From NCBI GenBank assembly GCA_964351365.1, contig CAYGNP010000002.1:62001-126000 (forward strand): a stretch of 64,000 nucleotides of DNA. The letters are read 5' to 3'. The translations under genes and the position numbers were made by a program. Each line of letters opens with the position of its first letter. Positions within the stretch are counted from its first letter, which is position 1. Positions 25,645-33,792 of the stretch are shown one piece after another. The notes below the pieces were generated by a model that did not search any database, had not been told where the DNA came from, and saw only the letters and a program-made list of their open reading frames with translations. The stretch is from UBA1672 sp964351365 (lineage in GTDB: Bacteria > Pseudomonadota > Alphaproteobacteria > Micavibrionales > Micavibrionaceae).

Positions 25645-26997
25645 TTATGTTGGTAACAGGATATGAACGGCCAATCCCCCATGTGTGCTTTTATCAAGCC
25701 ATATTTCCCCGCCATGCGCATGAACAATATCCATGGCGATGGGCATGCCCAGGCCAATGCCGCCGGTATTCATGTTGCGAGAGCCCTCTATGCGGTAAAA
25801 CGGCCTAAAAACCTCTTCATAAAGGCTTGGATCAATGCCGGGACCGTTGTCCTCTATTATGATTTCGATCTGTTTATCTTCACTGTGTTTAAGGGTGATC
25901 CATATAAAATTCGCGTGTTTTGCTGCGTTACTGACGATATTCGTCAGGCAGCGCTTGAAGGCAAGAGCGCGCAGGGACATTCTTATCTTTAAATTATTAA
26001 GATTTAAATCGACATCACAGCCCTGACGTTTTGTGGCCGTGGTTATTTCCTGAAGTAGAGCGCCTATATCAACAATCTTAGGCTGTTCACGGCCCTGTCC
26101 GCGGACAAAATTCAGATATCCATCGATCATTTTTTCCATGTCGCGGACATCTTTTTTCATTTCGTATATGTCCGGACTGTCACCAAGCATTGCTATCTGA
26201 AGCTTTAGGCGCGTCAGGGGGGTTCTTAAATCGTGGGAAACCCCTGCCAGCATGTCTGTGCGCTGCGAAATCTGTCGCTTTATGCGCGTTTTCATATCCA
26301 AAAAGGCTTGTCCTGCCTGACGGACTTCTTTTGCTCCTTCTATCTTGAAATTATTAACCTCCCTGCCCTTGCCAAAGCGTTCAGCGGCAATGGCCAGTCT
26401 GCGGATGGGCCTGATTTGATTACGCATAAACAATACCGCAATAATGAGAAGCACCATCGATGCGCCGAAAACCCAGAGCAGGAAGATATATGTAGTAGAG
26501 GAAAACAGCCTGCGCTGCGGGACGGAGACATTCAATATTCCCTCATCGAGCTGAATCCGGACCTCCACCCATTTTTCCTGAAAATCAACATTTACTGTAA
26601 AGGGCTGCTTGATAACATTTGATAATTCCTTGTTCATGGTATCCATGATCATCTTTTCCCATCCAATTGCAGGAGCAGGGTTTTGTTCATTTAAATCAAG
26701 TGTTTTTCCCTTGTCGAACGTGGCAATCAGATTAAGATCCGCTGTTGCGGCATTCAGTATCTTTGTTCTGTTTTCTTCGTTCTCATTTTCCATGAAGGAT
26801 GTCATCATCTTGATCTCGCCGGCGACACCTAGCCCTAAACGCGCGGTCATGGCGCTCCAATGCCGGTCAAAAAAGATATATGTCAGAATGATTTGGAGTA
26901 AAAAAATGGGCAAAATAAGAATTAAAAGCGAGCGAAAAAAAAGGGTTTGCGGTAAAAGTCTTTTTATTATTCCACGAGGTTTTTTTTGCTCTTTCAT
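25645..26997 (-). CDS. EnvZ-like sensor histidine kinase
   Basis: A 450-residue kinase with transmembrane helices at about 21-43 and 169-191, a periplasmic domain between them, HAMP (192-245), HisKA with His255 in AGVSHDLRTPLTRLKLQ, and a HATPase domain (NIVSNAAKHA, DNGPGIDP, GGIGLGMPIA). The SHDLRTPLTR form and size match the EnvZ-type kinases of alphaproteobacteria. The start shares one base with the stop of the OmpR-like regulator gene (TAATG), so they form a cognate pair. The stimulus is not evident. Confidence 0.9.
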   Translation of the reverse strand: MKEQKKPRGIIKRLLPQTLFFRSLLILILPIFLLQIILTYIFFDRHWSAMTARLGLGVAGEIKMMTSFMENENEENRTKILNAATADLNLIATFDKGKTLDLNEQNPAPAIGWEKMIMDTMNKELSNVIKQPFTVNVDFQEKWVEVRIQLDEGILNVSVPQRRLFSSTTYIFLLWVFGASMVLLIIAVLFMRNQIRPIRRLAIAAERFGKGREVNNFKIEGAKEVRQAGQAFLDMKTRIKRQISQRTDMLAGVSHDLRTPLTRLKLQIAMLGDSPDIYEMKKDVRDMEKMIDGYLNFVRGQGREQPKIVDIGALLQEITTATKRQGCDVDLNLNNLKIRMSLRALAFKRCLTNIVSNAAKHANFIWITLKHSEDKQIEIIIEDNGPGIDPSLYEEVFRPFYRIEGSRNMNTGGIGLGMPIAMDIVHAHGGEIWLDKSTHGGLAVHILLPT

Positions 26998-27725
26998 TAT
27001 GATTTAGCCTCAGCACGCAAAAGATAACCCTTTCCACGCACGGTTTGAAGGTATCTGGGGGATTTTGTGTCTTCTTCCAGCTTACGGCGCAGGCGCGTGA
27101 CCTGAACGTCAATTGTGCGCTCACCGGCATCCATGTTACACCGCGCGGCCAAATCGTCACGGCTCAGCACGTCGTTTGCGGATTGCGCAAGGGCACGCAG
27201 CAGGTTTGCCTCAACGGCGCTGAGGGGCATAATATAATCTCCGTCAGAGAGTTCGTCATGGCGGGGGTCAAATTGCCACCTGCCAATCTGGTAATATTCG
27301 CTCTCTTCTTGAGGTTTTTGAGTCCTGCGCAGGATAGATTGAAGCCGTAAGATTAGCTCTCTGGGCTCAAATGGCTTGGTCAGGTAATCATCGGCGCCAG
27401 ATTCAAAGCCAGAGATACGGTCGTCCACCTCGCCCAGCGCGGTGAGCAATAATACCGGAATAGTTAGCCCTTTTTTGCGCAAATTCTGCGTGAATTCTAT
27501 ACCAGTTGTTTGTGGCATCATGACATCAACCACCAGCGCGTCCACCTCAAAGCGGTCAAGGATTTCGTTGGCTTGCTTGGCACTGTTGGCGCTTAGGGCT
27601 ATGAAATCATGATCCTGCAAATAGCGTGTGATAAGCTCGCAGATACGCTTATCATCATCCACAACAAGAATATGGGGCTTGTGGGCTTGTTTTTGTTGTG
27701 TTTGGCTGCTCATTTTATGGTTCAC
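26997..27725 (-). CDS. OmpR/PhoB-family response regulator
   Basis: A 242-residue two-domain regulator: receiver domain with acidic pocket VVDDD (21-25), phospho-acceptor Asp67 (VVDVMMPQTTG), the TA switch region (LLTALGE) and KPFEPREL with the conserved Lys; then a C-terminal winged helix (ERTIDVQVTRLRRKLE). The partner is the EnvZ-like kinase immediately downstream. The first 15 residues are Gln/His-rich; an ATG four codons in is an alternative start. The divergent ilvE gene begins 66 bp away, so regulator and ilvE share a promoter region. Confidence 0.93.
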   Translation of the reverse strand: MNHKMSSQTQQKQAHKPHILVVDDDKRICELITRYLQDHDFIALSANSAKQANEILDRFEVDALVVDVMMPQTTGIEFTQNLRKKGLTIPVLLLTALGEVDDRISGFESGADDYLTKPFEPRELILRLQSILRRTQKPQEESEYYQIGRWQFDPRHDELSDGDYIMPLSAVEANLLRALAQSANDVLSRDDLAARCNMDAGERTIDVQVTRLRRKLEEDTKSPRYLQTVRGKGYLLRAEAKS

Positions 27726-27790
27726 AAATAATTCTCTTTGTGCTTAATCTTATAGATCATGCATGCATTATAAACAAGAAGGCGCGGCAC

Positions 27791-28663
27791 ATGTCTATAT
27801 TACCCTTTGATGAGCGGGACGGATTTATCTGGATTAACGGCAAGATTATTCCTTGGCGTGAGGCAAAAATCCATGTGCTCTCTCATGGTTTGCATTACGC
27901 CAGCTCGGTTTTTGAGGGGGAGCGCATGTATAACGGTAAAATATTTAAAAGCCGTGAGCATTCAGAGCGTTTTCACAAATCTGCTGACATTTTGGGCATG
28001 AAAATTCCGCTCAGTGTTGATGAGCTGGAAACCATCAAATATGAGGTCTGCAAAGCCAATGATTTAACCGAGGCCTATGTGCGCCCCGTAGCCTGGCGCG
28101 GAGGCGAGCAGATGGGGGTGTCGGCGAAGCTGACCAAGACCCATGTTGCGGTGGCGGCGTGGCATTGGGGAACATATTTCAGCGCGGAGAAGCGCGATAA
28201 GGGTATTACGCTCAAGACCTCGCCTTGGCGCAGGCCTGACCCGAAAACTGCGCCCGTGCACAGCAAGGCGGCCGGGCTTTACATGATTAACACTATGTCC
28301 AAGCATGCCGTTGAGGATGAGGGTTTTGATGATGCGTTGATGCTGGATTACCGCGGCTATGTTGCCGAGGCGTCTGCGGCGAATTTCTTTGCGGTGAAGA
28401 ATGGGACGCTGATTACCCCGGAGCCGGATTGTTTTTTGAACGGTATTACACGCCAGACTGTTCTTGAGCTTGCCGCGCAGCATGATATTCCTGTTGAAAT
28501 ACGTCATATCACACCTGAGGAGCTTGGCGCGTTTGACGAGATTTTCCTAACCGGCACAGCCGCAGAAGTTACGGCGGTGGGGCAGATTAATGATCATCAC
28601 TACAGCGTTGGGCCAATTACGAAAAAACTTCGTGGTGCGTTTGAGGAATTGGTGCGGGCTTAG
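27791..28663 (+). CDS. ilvE: Branched-chain amino acid aminotransferase
   Basis: Final transamination for Leu, Ile and Val; PLP fold type IV. The 290-residue protein from ATG 27791 (MSILPFDERDGFIWING) has HGLHYASSVFEGERMY near the N-terminus, PLP Lys159 in VHSKAAGLY, the glutamate of the PLP ring N in YVAEASAANFF, and the FLTGTAAEVTAV phosphate-binding motif. The ATG is preferred over the open frame to 27698 because AAGAAGG lies about 9 bases upstream and the longer form would overlap the divergent regulator gene. ilvD is also in the window but not clustered with it. Confidence 0.95.
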   Translation: MSILPFDERDGFIWINGKIIPWREAKIHVLSHGLHYASSVFEGERMYNGKIFKSREHSERFHKSADILGMKIPLSVDELETIKYEVCKANDLTEAYVRPVAWRGGEQMGVSAKLTKTHVAVAAWHWGTYFSAEKRDKGITLKTSPWRRPDPKTAPVHSKAAGLYMINTMSKHAVEDEGFDDALMLDYRGYVAEASAANFFAVKNGTLITPEPDCFLNGITRQTVLELAAQHDIPVEIRHITPEELGAFDEIFLTGTAAEVTAVGQINDHHYSVGPITKKLRGAFEELVRA

Positions 28664-28679
28664 AATACTCTTAACATGT

Positions 28680-28752
28680 TGTCATTCTGAAGGCTCTAGA
28701 GAGCCTGAAGAATCTTCTAAATCCTTCAGGGCTAAAGCCCTTCAGGATGACA
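28680..28752. repeat. Palindromic intergenic repeat (GTCATTCTGAAGG / CCTTCAGGATGAC type)
   Basis: Outer arms TGTCATTCTGAAGG (28680-28693) and CCTTCAGGATGACA (28739-28752) are inverted with one mismatch. Inside are two perfect palindromes, AGGCTCTAGAGAGCCT (28691-28706) and GGGCTAAAGCCC (28729-28740), and the pair CCTGAAG / CTTCAGG (28704-28710, 28724-28730). The whole can fold into a cruciform. It resembles the dispersed GTCAT-CCTGA repeat elements seen in many bacterial genomes. Only this copy is in the window. The rest of the 28664-28885 gap is AT-rich and featureless to me. Confidence 0.75.
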
Positions 28753-28885
28753 TCAAGGGTTGAAGTATAAGAAAATTTTAATTCTGCCACCCTTGCTTTA
28801 AGAGTTTTATGCTATATCCGCTGTTGAGAGCTCCGGTTCGGCCTCTTGGTGCCGGTAGCCTATGATGCGCTCGACAAAAGAAATC

Positions 28886-29422
28886 TTACTTTTTAGGAAT
28901 GTTACCATCATCATATGCCAAAAAGGTGCACCGCCAATCCGAAACTTTAATAGCGATTTTATAGGATGAATCGGATTGGATCATATCTTGCAAAGGCGGA
29001 TTGAACGAATCCAGATTGAGTATTAAGTCAATCCACGTTGACCCGATTTGCCAGGCGGTTGAGGGTGCTGTTCCTCCGGAAGAACTTCGCAGTGTGCCTA
29101 ACGCATAAGCTTCAATTAAGCCATCTTCGTCGAAATCAAATCCTACGTACTCGGTGACATAAAATACGCCATCGAAGGAAGAAACAGGCTGCGCATCCAA
29201 GAGCGGAAATACTTTATCGTTGCGCATTAGAAAGGGAACTGCTCCTGGATTAGTGTGAGGGAAGCAGATATCTGGAAAAAATGATGTGTCTTTAGTGGAT
29301 ACCAACACTTGTGCTTGCCCCAAATTGCATAAAGCGACAAAGCTAAATATAATATAACATAAGAAAGTTATCTTATCGGAGTGCACAAATCTCAGGTTTG
29401 GTATTTCAGGCTCATTATTCAT
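28886..29422 (-). CDS. Unrecognised exported protein
   Basis: A 178-residue protein with no family I recognise. Residues about 18-38 (KITFLCYIIFSFVALCNLGQAQ) look like a signal peptide with a long polar N-region, cleaved near QAQ-V. The mature part has a DFDEDGLIEA loop that resembles a calcium-binding Asp-x-Asp-x-Asp-Gly turn, three cysteines and many Ser/Asp residues. It ends at 28886 beside the palindromic repeat and starts 33 bp from the ychF gene end. Neither neighbour suggests a job. It could be an accessory or acquired gene. Confidence 0.6.
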   Translation of the reverse strand: MNNEPEIPNLRFVHSDKITFLCYIIFSFVALCNLGQAQVLVSTKDTSFFPDICFPHTNPGAVPFLMRNDKVFPLLDAQPVSSFDGVFYVTEYVGFDFDEDGLIEAYALGTLRSSSGGTAPSTAWQIGSTWIDLILNLDSFNPPLQDMIQSDSSYKIAIKVSDWRCTFLAYDDGNIPKK

Positions 29423-29454
29423 GGTTTAATAGTAAATATTATATAGTTCTTATG

Positions 29455-30558
29455 TCAAACATTGAAGCGGAAGAGGATGATATCTCCGTCTTTGACAACA
29501 TATTCCTTACCTTCCTGGCGCATTTTGCCGTTATCTTTTGCGCCCTGCTCGCCTTTGAAGGTGATGTAATCATTGTAGGCTATGGTTTCGGCGCGGATGA
29601 AGCCTTTCTGGAAGTCGGTGTGGATGATTCCTGCGGCCTGCGGGGCTTTTGCGCCTACGGGGATCGTCCAGGCGCGGGTTTCCTTTGGTCCGGCGGTGAA
29701 ATAGGTCTGGAGTTTCAGCAGCTTATAGCCTGCGCGGATAATGCGGTTCAGGCCGGGCTCGCTCAAGCCGATGGTTTGCAAGAATTCGGCTTGCTCTTCC
29801 TTTGAGTCGAGCTGGGCGATTTCCGATTCGATAGATGCACAGATAACCACGCTCTGCGCGCCCTGCTCCGCCGCCATTTTTGCGACTTTTGAGCTCATGC
29901 CATTGCCGTTTTCTGCGTCGCCTTCGCTGACGTTACAGACATATAGAATCGGTTTTGCCGTCATAAGCTGGGTTGTTTTGAGCCATTTCACTTCATCGTC
30001 ATTGGAGGGCTGGACGCTACGTGCGGGCTTTCCGGCATCGAGCACCTCTTTTACTTTCGCCAAAAATGCGTATTGCGCCTGAAGCTCTTTATCGCCTGAT
30101 TTTGCTTTCTTTTGCAGATTATCGAGCTGTTTGCCCAGACTTTCCAGATCGGCGAGCATAAGCTCGGTTTCGATGGTTTCGACATCCCGCAGTGGATCGA
30201 CACTGCCTTCAACATGATGAATATCGGTGCCCTCAAAGCATCTGACAACGTGGATAATCGCATCTGTTTCGCGGATATTGGTCAGAAACTGGTTGCCGAG
30301 CCCCTCGCCTTGGGATGCGCCCTTGACCAGCCCAGCAATATCCACGAATTCGAGTTGTCCGGGGATTATATTCGCGGAGCCTGCTATGGCGGCGATTTTC
30401 TCAAGGCGTTCGTCCGGGACGGCCACGCGGCCAACATTCGGCTCGATTGTACAAAAGGGAAAGTTTGAGGCTTGCGCCGCGGCGGTTGCTGTCAGGGCGT
30501 TAAACAAGGTTGATTTTCCAACATTCGGCAGGCCAACAATTCCACATTTAAACCCCAT
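29455..30558 (-). CDS. ychF: Ribosome-associated ATPase YchF (OLA1 family)
   Basis: An Obg-related P-loop NTPase that prefers ATP and binds ribosomes. The 367-residue length is standard. It has GLPNVGKSTLFNALT (P-loop, 9-23), NFPFCTIEPNVG (switch I), DIAGLVKGAS (switch II), VCNVSEGD in place of the GTP-specific NKxD motif, and the C-terminal TGS-like domain (FTAGPKETRAWTIPVG, IIHTDFQKGFIRAE). Follows pth with an 11 bp overlap of coding sequences (30548-30558), a common ychF-pth pairing. Confidence 0.96.
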   Translation of the reverse strand: MGFKCGIVGLPNVGKSTLFNALTATAAAQASNFPFCTIEPNVGRVAVPDERLEKIAAIAGSANIIPGQLEFVDIAGLVKGASQGEGLGNQFLTNIRETDAIIHVVRCFEGTDIHHVEGSVDPLRDVETIETELMLADLESLGKQLDNLQKKAKSGDKELQAQYAFLAKVKEVLDAGKPARSVQPSNDDEVKWLKTTQLMTAKPILYVCNVSEGDAENGNGMSSKVAKMAAEQGAQSVVICASIESEIAQLDSKEEQAEFLQTIGLSEPGLNRIIRAGYKLLKLQTYFTAGPKETRAWTIPVGAKAPQAAGIIHTDFQKGFIRAETIAYNDYITFKGEQGAKDNGKMRQEGKEYVVKDGDIILFRFNV

Positions 30559-31132
30559 TTTTTTCTTTTCCTTCTCTTGAAAATTGCTTTAACAAAGCTT
30601 CATAAGCTTCTGGTTTATCATTTATAATTACCTTTATATTTTCTGCCATATACGACAATAACGGTTCAAGCGGCTCTCTTTCTGCTTTTGAAAAATCGCT
30701 GAGCACATAATCACTCACATCCCCTTGATGGTTTGGCCGCCCGATTCCGATGCGCACGCGCCAGAAATCCGCAGTTCCTATATGAGCCTGAATGGATTTT
30801 AGGCCGTTATGCCCGGCGTTACCGCCACCCTTTTTTATCCTCACTTCGCAAGGTTTTAAATCGAGTTCGTCATGAAAGACAATAATACGCTCTGGCGGGA
30901 TTTTATAGAATTTTGCTGCGGCGGCTACTGACTGGCCAGAATTGTTCATATAGGTCATGGGCTTGAGGAGGACAATCTTTTCATCTGCGCATTTTATTTC
31001 TGCGAGCGCACCCTGAAATTTCAATTTGAAGTTGGCGAGCGCGTTGATGCGGTCAATAAGCATAAAGCCCACATTATGGCGGTTTTTTGTGTATTTATCA
31101 CCCGGATTACCGAGGCCGACAAACAGCCACAT
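30548..31132 (-). CDS. pth: Peptidyl-tRNA hydrolase
   Basis: Releases tRNA from prematurely dropped peptidyl-tRNA. From the ATG at 31132 the protein has 194 residues, the same length as the E. coli enzyme, beginning MWLFVGLGNPGDKY with the catalytic His19 in NRHNVGF and Asp in VFHDELDL; KGGGNAGHNGLKSI is also conserved. The open frame runs back to 31438, but a terminator hairpin at 31161-31183 and the rplY coding region lie there, so the longer starts are rejected. rplY lies upstream and ychF directly downstream. Confidence 0.93.
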   Translation of the reverse strand: MWLFVGLGNPGDKYTKNRHNVGFMLIDRINALANFKLKFQGALAEIKCADEKIVLLKPMTYMNNSGQSVAAAAKFYKIPPERIIVFHDELDLKPCEVRIKKGGGNAGHNGLKSIQAHIGTADFWRVRIGIGRPNHQGDVSDYVLSDFSKAEREPLEPLLSYMAENIKVIINDKPEAYEALLKQFSREGKEKNGV

Positions 31133-31159
31133 TTCCGTATTTCCTTCCAGCTTCGACGT

Positions 31160-31184
31160 AAAAAGAGCCTGAACGGCTCTTTTT
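31160..31184 (-). terminator. Rho-independent terminator after rplY
   Basis: Perfect 9-bp stem AAAAGAGCC (31161-31169) / GGCTCTTTT (31175-31183) with a 5-base loop. Flanking A and T runs make it work in either direction; the minus strand gives a U-tract after rplY. It splits rplY from pth and argues against pth starts upstream of it. Confidence 0.8.
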
Positions 31185-31214
31185 ATATTGTTTATCATAG
31201 AGATAGTCCCGTTC

Positions 31215-31904
31215 TTAATCGTCGGATTTCTTCTCTTCTTTTTCCTCGCCGTCTTCAGCTGTAGCTTCTTCATCAGGGATGATACCATCACCAGCTTCGG
31301 CTGCTGCGGCTTCTTCAGCTTCTTCCTGAGCGGCTGTTTTCGGCGGCACAAGCGTTGCGATTGTGAAATCACGATCCGTAATAACAGGCTTCGCGCCCTC
31401 TGGCAGAAACGCATCGCTGATTTTAACGGCGTCGCCATGTTCCTTGCCTTCGATATTTACATCGATATGATCTGGGATATCTGTTGCAATACACATCAGC
31501 TCTACCGTGTGACGAACAACGTTCAGCGTTCCTTTTTGGTCAAGGCTTGGACATTTGTCTTCATTGATGAAATGTACAGGAACGTTGACTGCAATTCTTG
31601 TTTTTGCTGAAACGCGCAGAAAGTCAACATGTTCAACAATGTCCGTTACCGGGTGCAGCTGAACGTCACGGGCAAGAACGAGGTGTTTTCCTTCGCCCTC
31701 CACCTCAATGTCACAGAGCGTTGTGAACAAATGGCCTTTTAGGTATTCAACATTGATTTGATTTGTGGAGATTGAAATTTTAAGGGGTTCTTTTTTATCT
31801 CCGTAAATAACCGCAGGTGTGCGGCCTTCCCGACGCAATGAACGTGCAATCCCCTTACCGGCGCGCTCTCTTTGATCGGCTTTTAGTGCATAGTGTTTAG
31901 CCAT
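31215..31904 (-). CDS. rplY: 50S ribosomal protein L25 (long, Ctc type)
   Basis: Binds 5S rRNA in the large subunit. At 229 residues it is the long form: an N-terminal L25 domain (GIARSLRREGRTPAVIYGD, about 1-95) plus a C-terminal beta domain (about 100-190) and an acidic Glu/Ala tail (193-229) found in Ctc-like proteins. VQLHPVTDIVEHVDFLRV is the conserved hinge region. Located between prs (upstream, 113 bp) and pth (downstream, across a terminator), the usual prs-rplY-pth-ychF order. Confidence 0.95.
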   Translation of the reverse strand: MAKHYALKADQRERAGKGIARSLRREGRTPAVIYGDKKEPLKISISTNQINVEYLKGHLFTTLCDIEVEGEGKHLVLARDVQLHPVTDIVEHVDFLRVSAKTRIAVNVPVHFINEDKCPSLDQKGTLNVVRHTVELMCIATDIPDHIDVNIEGKEHGDAVKISDAFLPEGAKPVITDRDFTIATLVPPKTAAQEEAEEAAAAEAGDGIIPDEEATAEDGEEKEEKKSDD

Positions 31905-31928
31905 GGCTTCTTCCTTTTCATAGGTTAT

Positions 31929-31953
31929 GGACCGCCTCCAGGGGTGCGGATCC
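31929..31953 (-). promoter_or_regulatory. GC-rich hairpin in the rplY leader
   Basis: On the minus strand GGATCCGC ... GCGGTCC can form a 7-bp stem with one bulged base and a 10-base loop, ending 24 bases before the rplY start codon. It lacks a T-run, so it is not a standard prs terminator. An autoregulatory ribosomal-protein leader is possible; this is weak evidence from one hairpin. Confidence 0.3.
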
Positions 31954-32017
31954 GTTAATGAGTGGGAATTAACCAGATTTGCAAGGTGAATGCAATGTTT
32001 TTGTTTAAGAGCCTGTC

Positions 32018-32950
32018 TTACTTGAATAGCTCGGAGATCGAGCGTTCTTCGCTGATGCGGCGCGCGGCTTCACCCATCAAGGCGGCGATGCTGATTTGTT
32101 CTACTTTTGAGGCGGCTTCCATTTCATCGGTCGCCGCGATGCTGTCCGTTATGACAAGCTTTTTCAGGGGTGAGTTTTGTACACGCTCTACGGCCTGACC
32201 GGAGAGAACGCCATGCACAACATAGGCATGGACCTCTTTTGCTCCCTCGCGCTCCAAGGCTACGGCGGCATTACAGAGCGTTCCGCCGGAATCAACAATG
32301 TCGTCTACCAGGATACATATCTTATCCTTAACCGCGCCGATGACGTTCATGACCTCTGACTCTCCAGCTTTCAGGCGACGTTTGTCGATGATTGCCAGAT
32401 CTGCGCCCAGACGCTTGGCAAGCTGGCGGGCACGAATAACCCCTCCAACATCTGGGGAGACGATGCATAAAGGCTGGTCGTTGAATTGTTGTTTGATGTA
32501 TGGGACGAAAACTGGGCCGGCGCTAAGATTATCCACAGGAATGTCAAAAAACCCTTGTATTTGTCCTGCATGAAGCTCGAGAGTCAGGACGCGGTCTGCG
32601 CCGGCCGCGGTTATAAGATTAGCCACAAGCTTTGCTGAAATGGGTGTACGACCGCCGGTTTTGCGATCCTGACGAGCATAGCCAAAATATGGTATTACCG
32701 CCGTTATTCGGCGCGCTGAGCCTCGTTTTAGGGCGTCGATGGCGATTAGCAACTCCATAAGATGGTCATTGGCTGGATAGGATGTCGACTGGATGAAGAA
32801 CGCATCTTTTCCGCGAACGTTTTCCATGATTTCAACGAATATTTCTTTATCGGAAAATCGGCGGATACTGCACTGGGTCAAGGGGACATCAAGATAGGAG
32901 GATACATTTTCAGACAAAGCACGGTTAGAATTTCCGGATATGAGCTTCAT
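32018..32950 (-). CDS. prs: Ribose-phosphate pyrophosphokinase (PRPP synthetase)
   Basis: Makes PRPP from ribose 5-phosphate and ATP for purine, pyrimidine, histidine and tryptophan synthesis. The 310-residue protein has the family motifs FSDKEIFVEI (N-terminal), YFGYARQDRK, the ADRVLTLELHAGQIQGFF region and the PRPP-binding loop LVDDIVDSGGTLCNAA. Normal length. It is upstream of rplY on the minus strand; its product feeds the purEK pathway at 3942. Confidence 0.97.
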   Translation of the reverse strand: MKLISGNSNRALSENVSSYLDVPLTQCSIRRFSDKEIFVEIMENVRGKDAFFIQSTSYPANDHLMELLIAIDALKRGSARRITAVIPYFGYARQDRKTGGRTPISAKLVANLITAAGADRVLTLELHAGQIQGFFDIPVDNLSAGPVFVPYIKQQFNDQPLCIVSPDVGGVIRARQLAKRLGADLAIIDKRRLKAGESEVMNVIGAVKDKICILVDDIVDSGGTLCNAAVALEREGAKEVHAYVVHGVLSGQAVERVQNSPLKKLVITDSIAATDEMEAASKVEQISIAALMGEAARRISEERSISELFK

Positions 32951-33021
32951 GGTTGACCCTTTAATTTTTAGCGTTAGCGCACTATATGAAAAAATCGTGA
33001 TAAATCAAGTGGTTTTGTCGT

Positions 33022-33792
33022 TCATTCTTTGATTACAATCACTGATATCTGTCTGCCGTACTCTTTTTCCTGTTTGTGGGTCGCGCGGCGGAAGCTGTAG
33101 AATTCCTCTTCATTTGTGTAGGTATCCAGCATAAAGGTCGAGATATCCTTTATCCCTGAACGTTTTAGGCGATGCGCACAATAGCCGCTGAGGTCAAAAT
33201 GCGGCGCGCCGTCATAAACATCAAAATATTTAGCGCTGGCCGCGTCTTCCTTAAGAAAGGGATTACTGAAATCTTTTGAAACTTCGTATGATTGTTGTTG
33301 GATACAAGGGCCGATGGCGGCCTTTATACTTTCTGCGCCGAGGCGGTTCATGGCATCGATCGTATTTTCTAAAACGCCAAAAAGCGCGCCTTTCCAGCCT
33401 GCGTGGGCGGCGGCGATGATGGGTGCTCCGTCTTCTTTTTTGCCGAGAAAGAGCACGGGCGCGCAATCCGCAGTGACCACACTAATGGCCAGACCGGGCT
33501 GATCGGTCAGTAGCGCATCGGCCTTGGGTCTTTCCCCTTCGAAGGGCTGAGCCGCGCAGATAGCCTCTACGCCGTGAACCTGATAGGGGGAGAGCAGATT
33601 TGGCGGGCTGCATGACATTTCAGCAGTTACAAGGCCGCGGTTTTGCATGATAATTTCAGGATCATCGTCTGAGCCCAGGCCGCAATTCAGACCAGCGTAC
33701 ACACCAGTGCTGTGACCGCCAAGACGGGTGAAAAAGCCGTGATTGATGGTTTTTTCCTTTAGGGTATCTGCGGCGTAATATTTAATCATCAT
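33022..33792 (-). CDS. pgeF: PgeF/YfiH-family multicopper-oxidase-like / purine nucleoside phosphorylase
   Basis: Family (DUF152, LACC1-like) reported as peptidoglycan-editing factor and as adenosine deaminase/purine nucleoside phosphorylase. The 256-residue protein carries the conserved metal-binding residues in YQVHG, VTADCAPVLF and AAHAGWKGALFG. GPCIQQQSYEV and FSFRRATHKQEKEYGRQISVI complete the signature. The start at 33792 overlaps the stop of the upstream methyltransferase (ATGATG / TGA), so the two genes are coupled; the open frame to 33834 is an extension inside that gene. Confidence 0.93.
   Translation of the reverse strand: MMIKYYAADTLKEKTINHGFFTRLGGHSTGVYAGLNCGLGSDDDPEIIMQNRGLVTAEMSCSPPNLLSPYQVHGVEAICAAQPFEGERPKADALLTDQPGLAISVVTADCAPVLFLGKKEDGAPIIAAAHAGWKGALFGVLENTIDAMNRLGAESIKAAIGPCIQQQSYEVSKDFSNPFLKEDAASAKYFDVYDGAPHFDLSGYCAHRLKRSGIKDISTFMLDTYTNEEEFYSFRRATHKQEKEYGRQISVIVIKE

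Noticed and set aside
31133..31438. N-terminal extension of pth over the rplY region
   Set aside because: It runs through a terminator hairpin and the rplY coding sequence and makes an unusually long, lysine-rich Pth.
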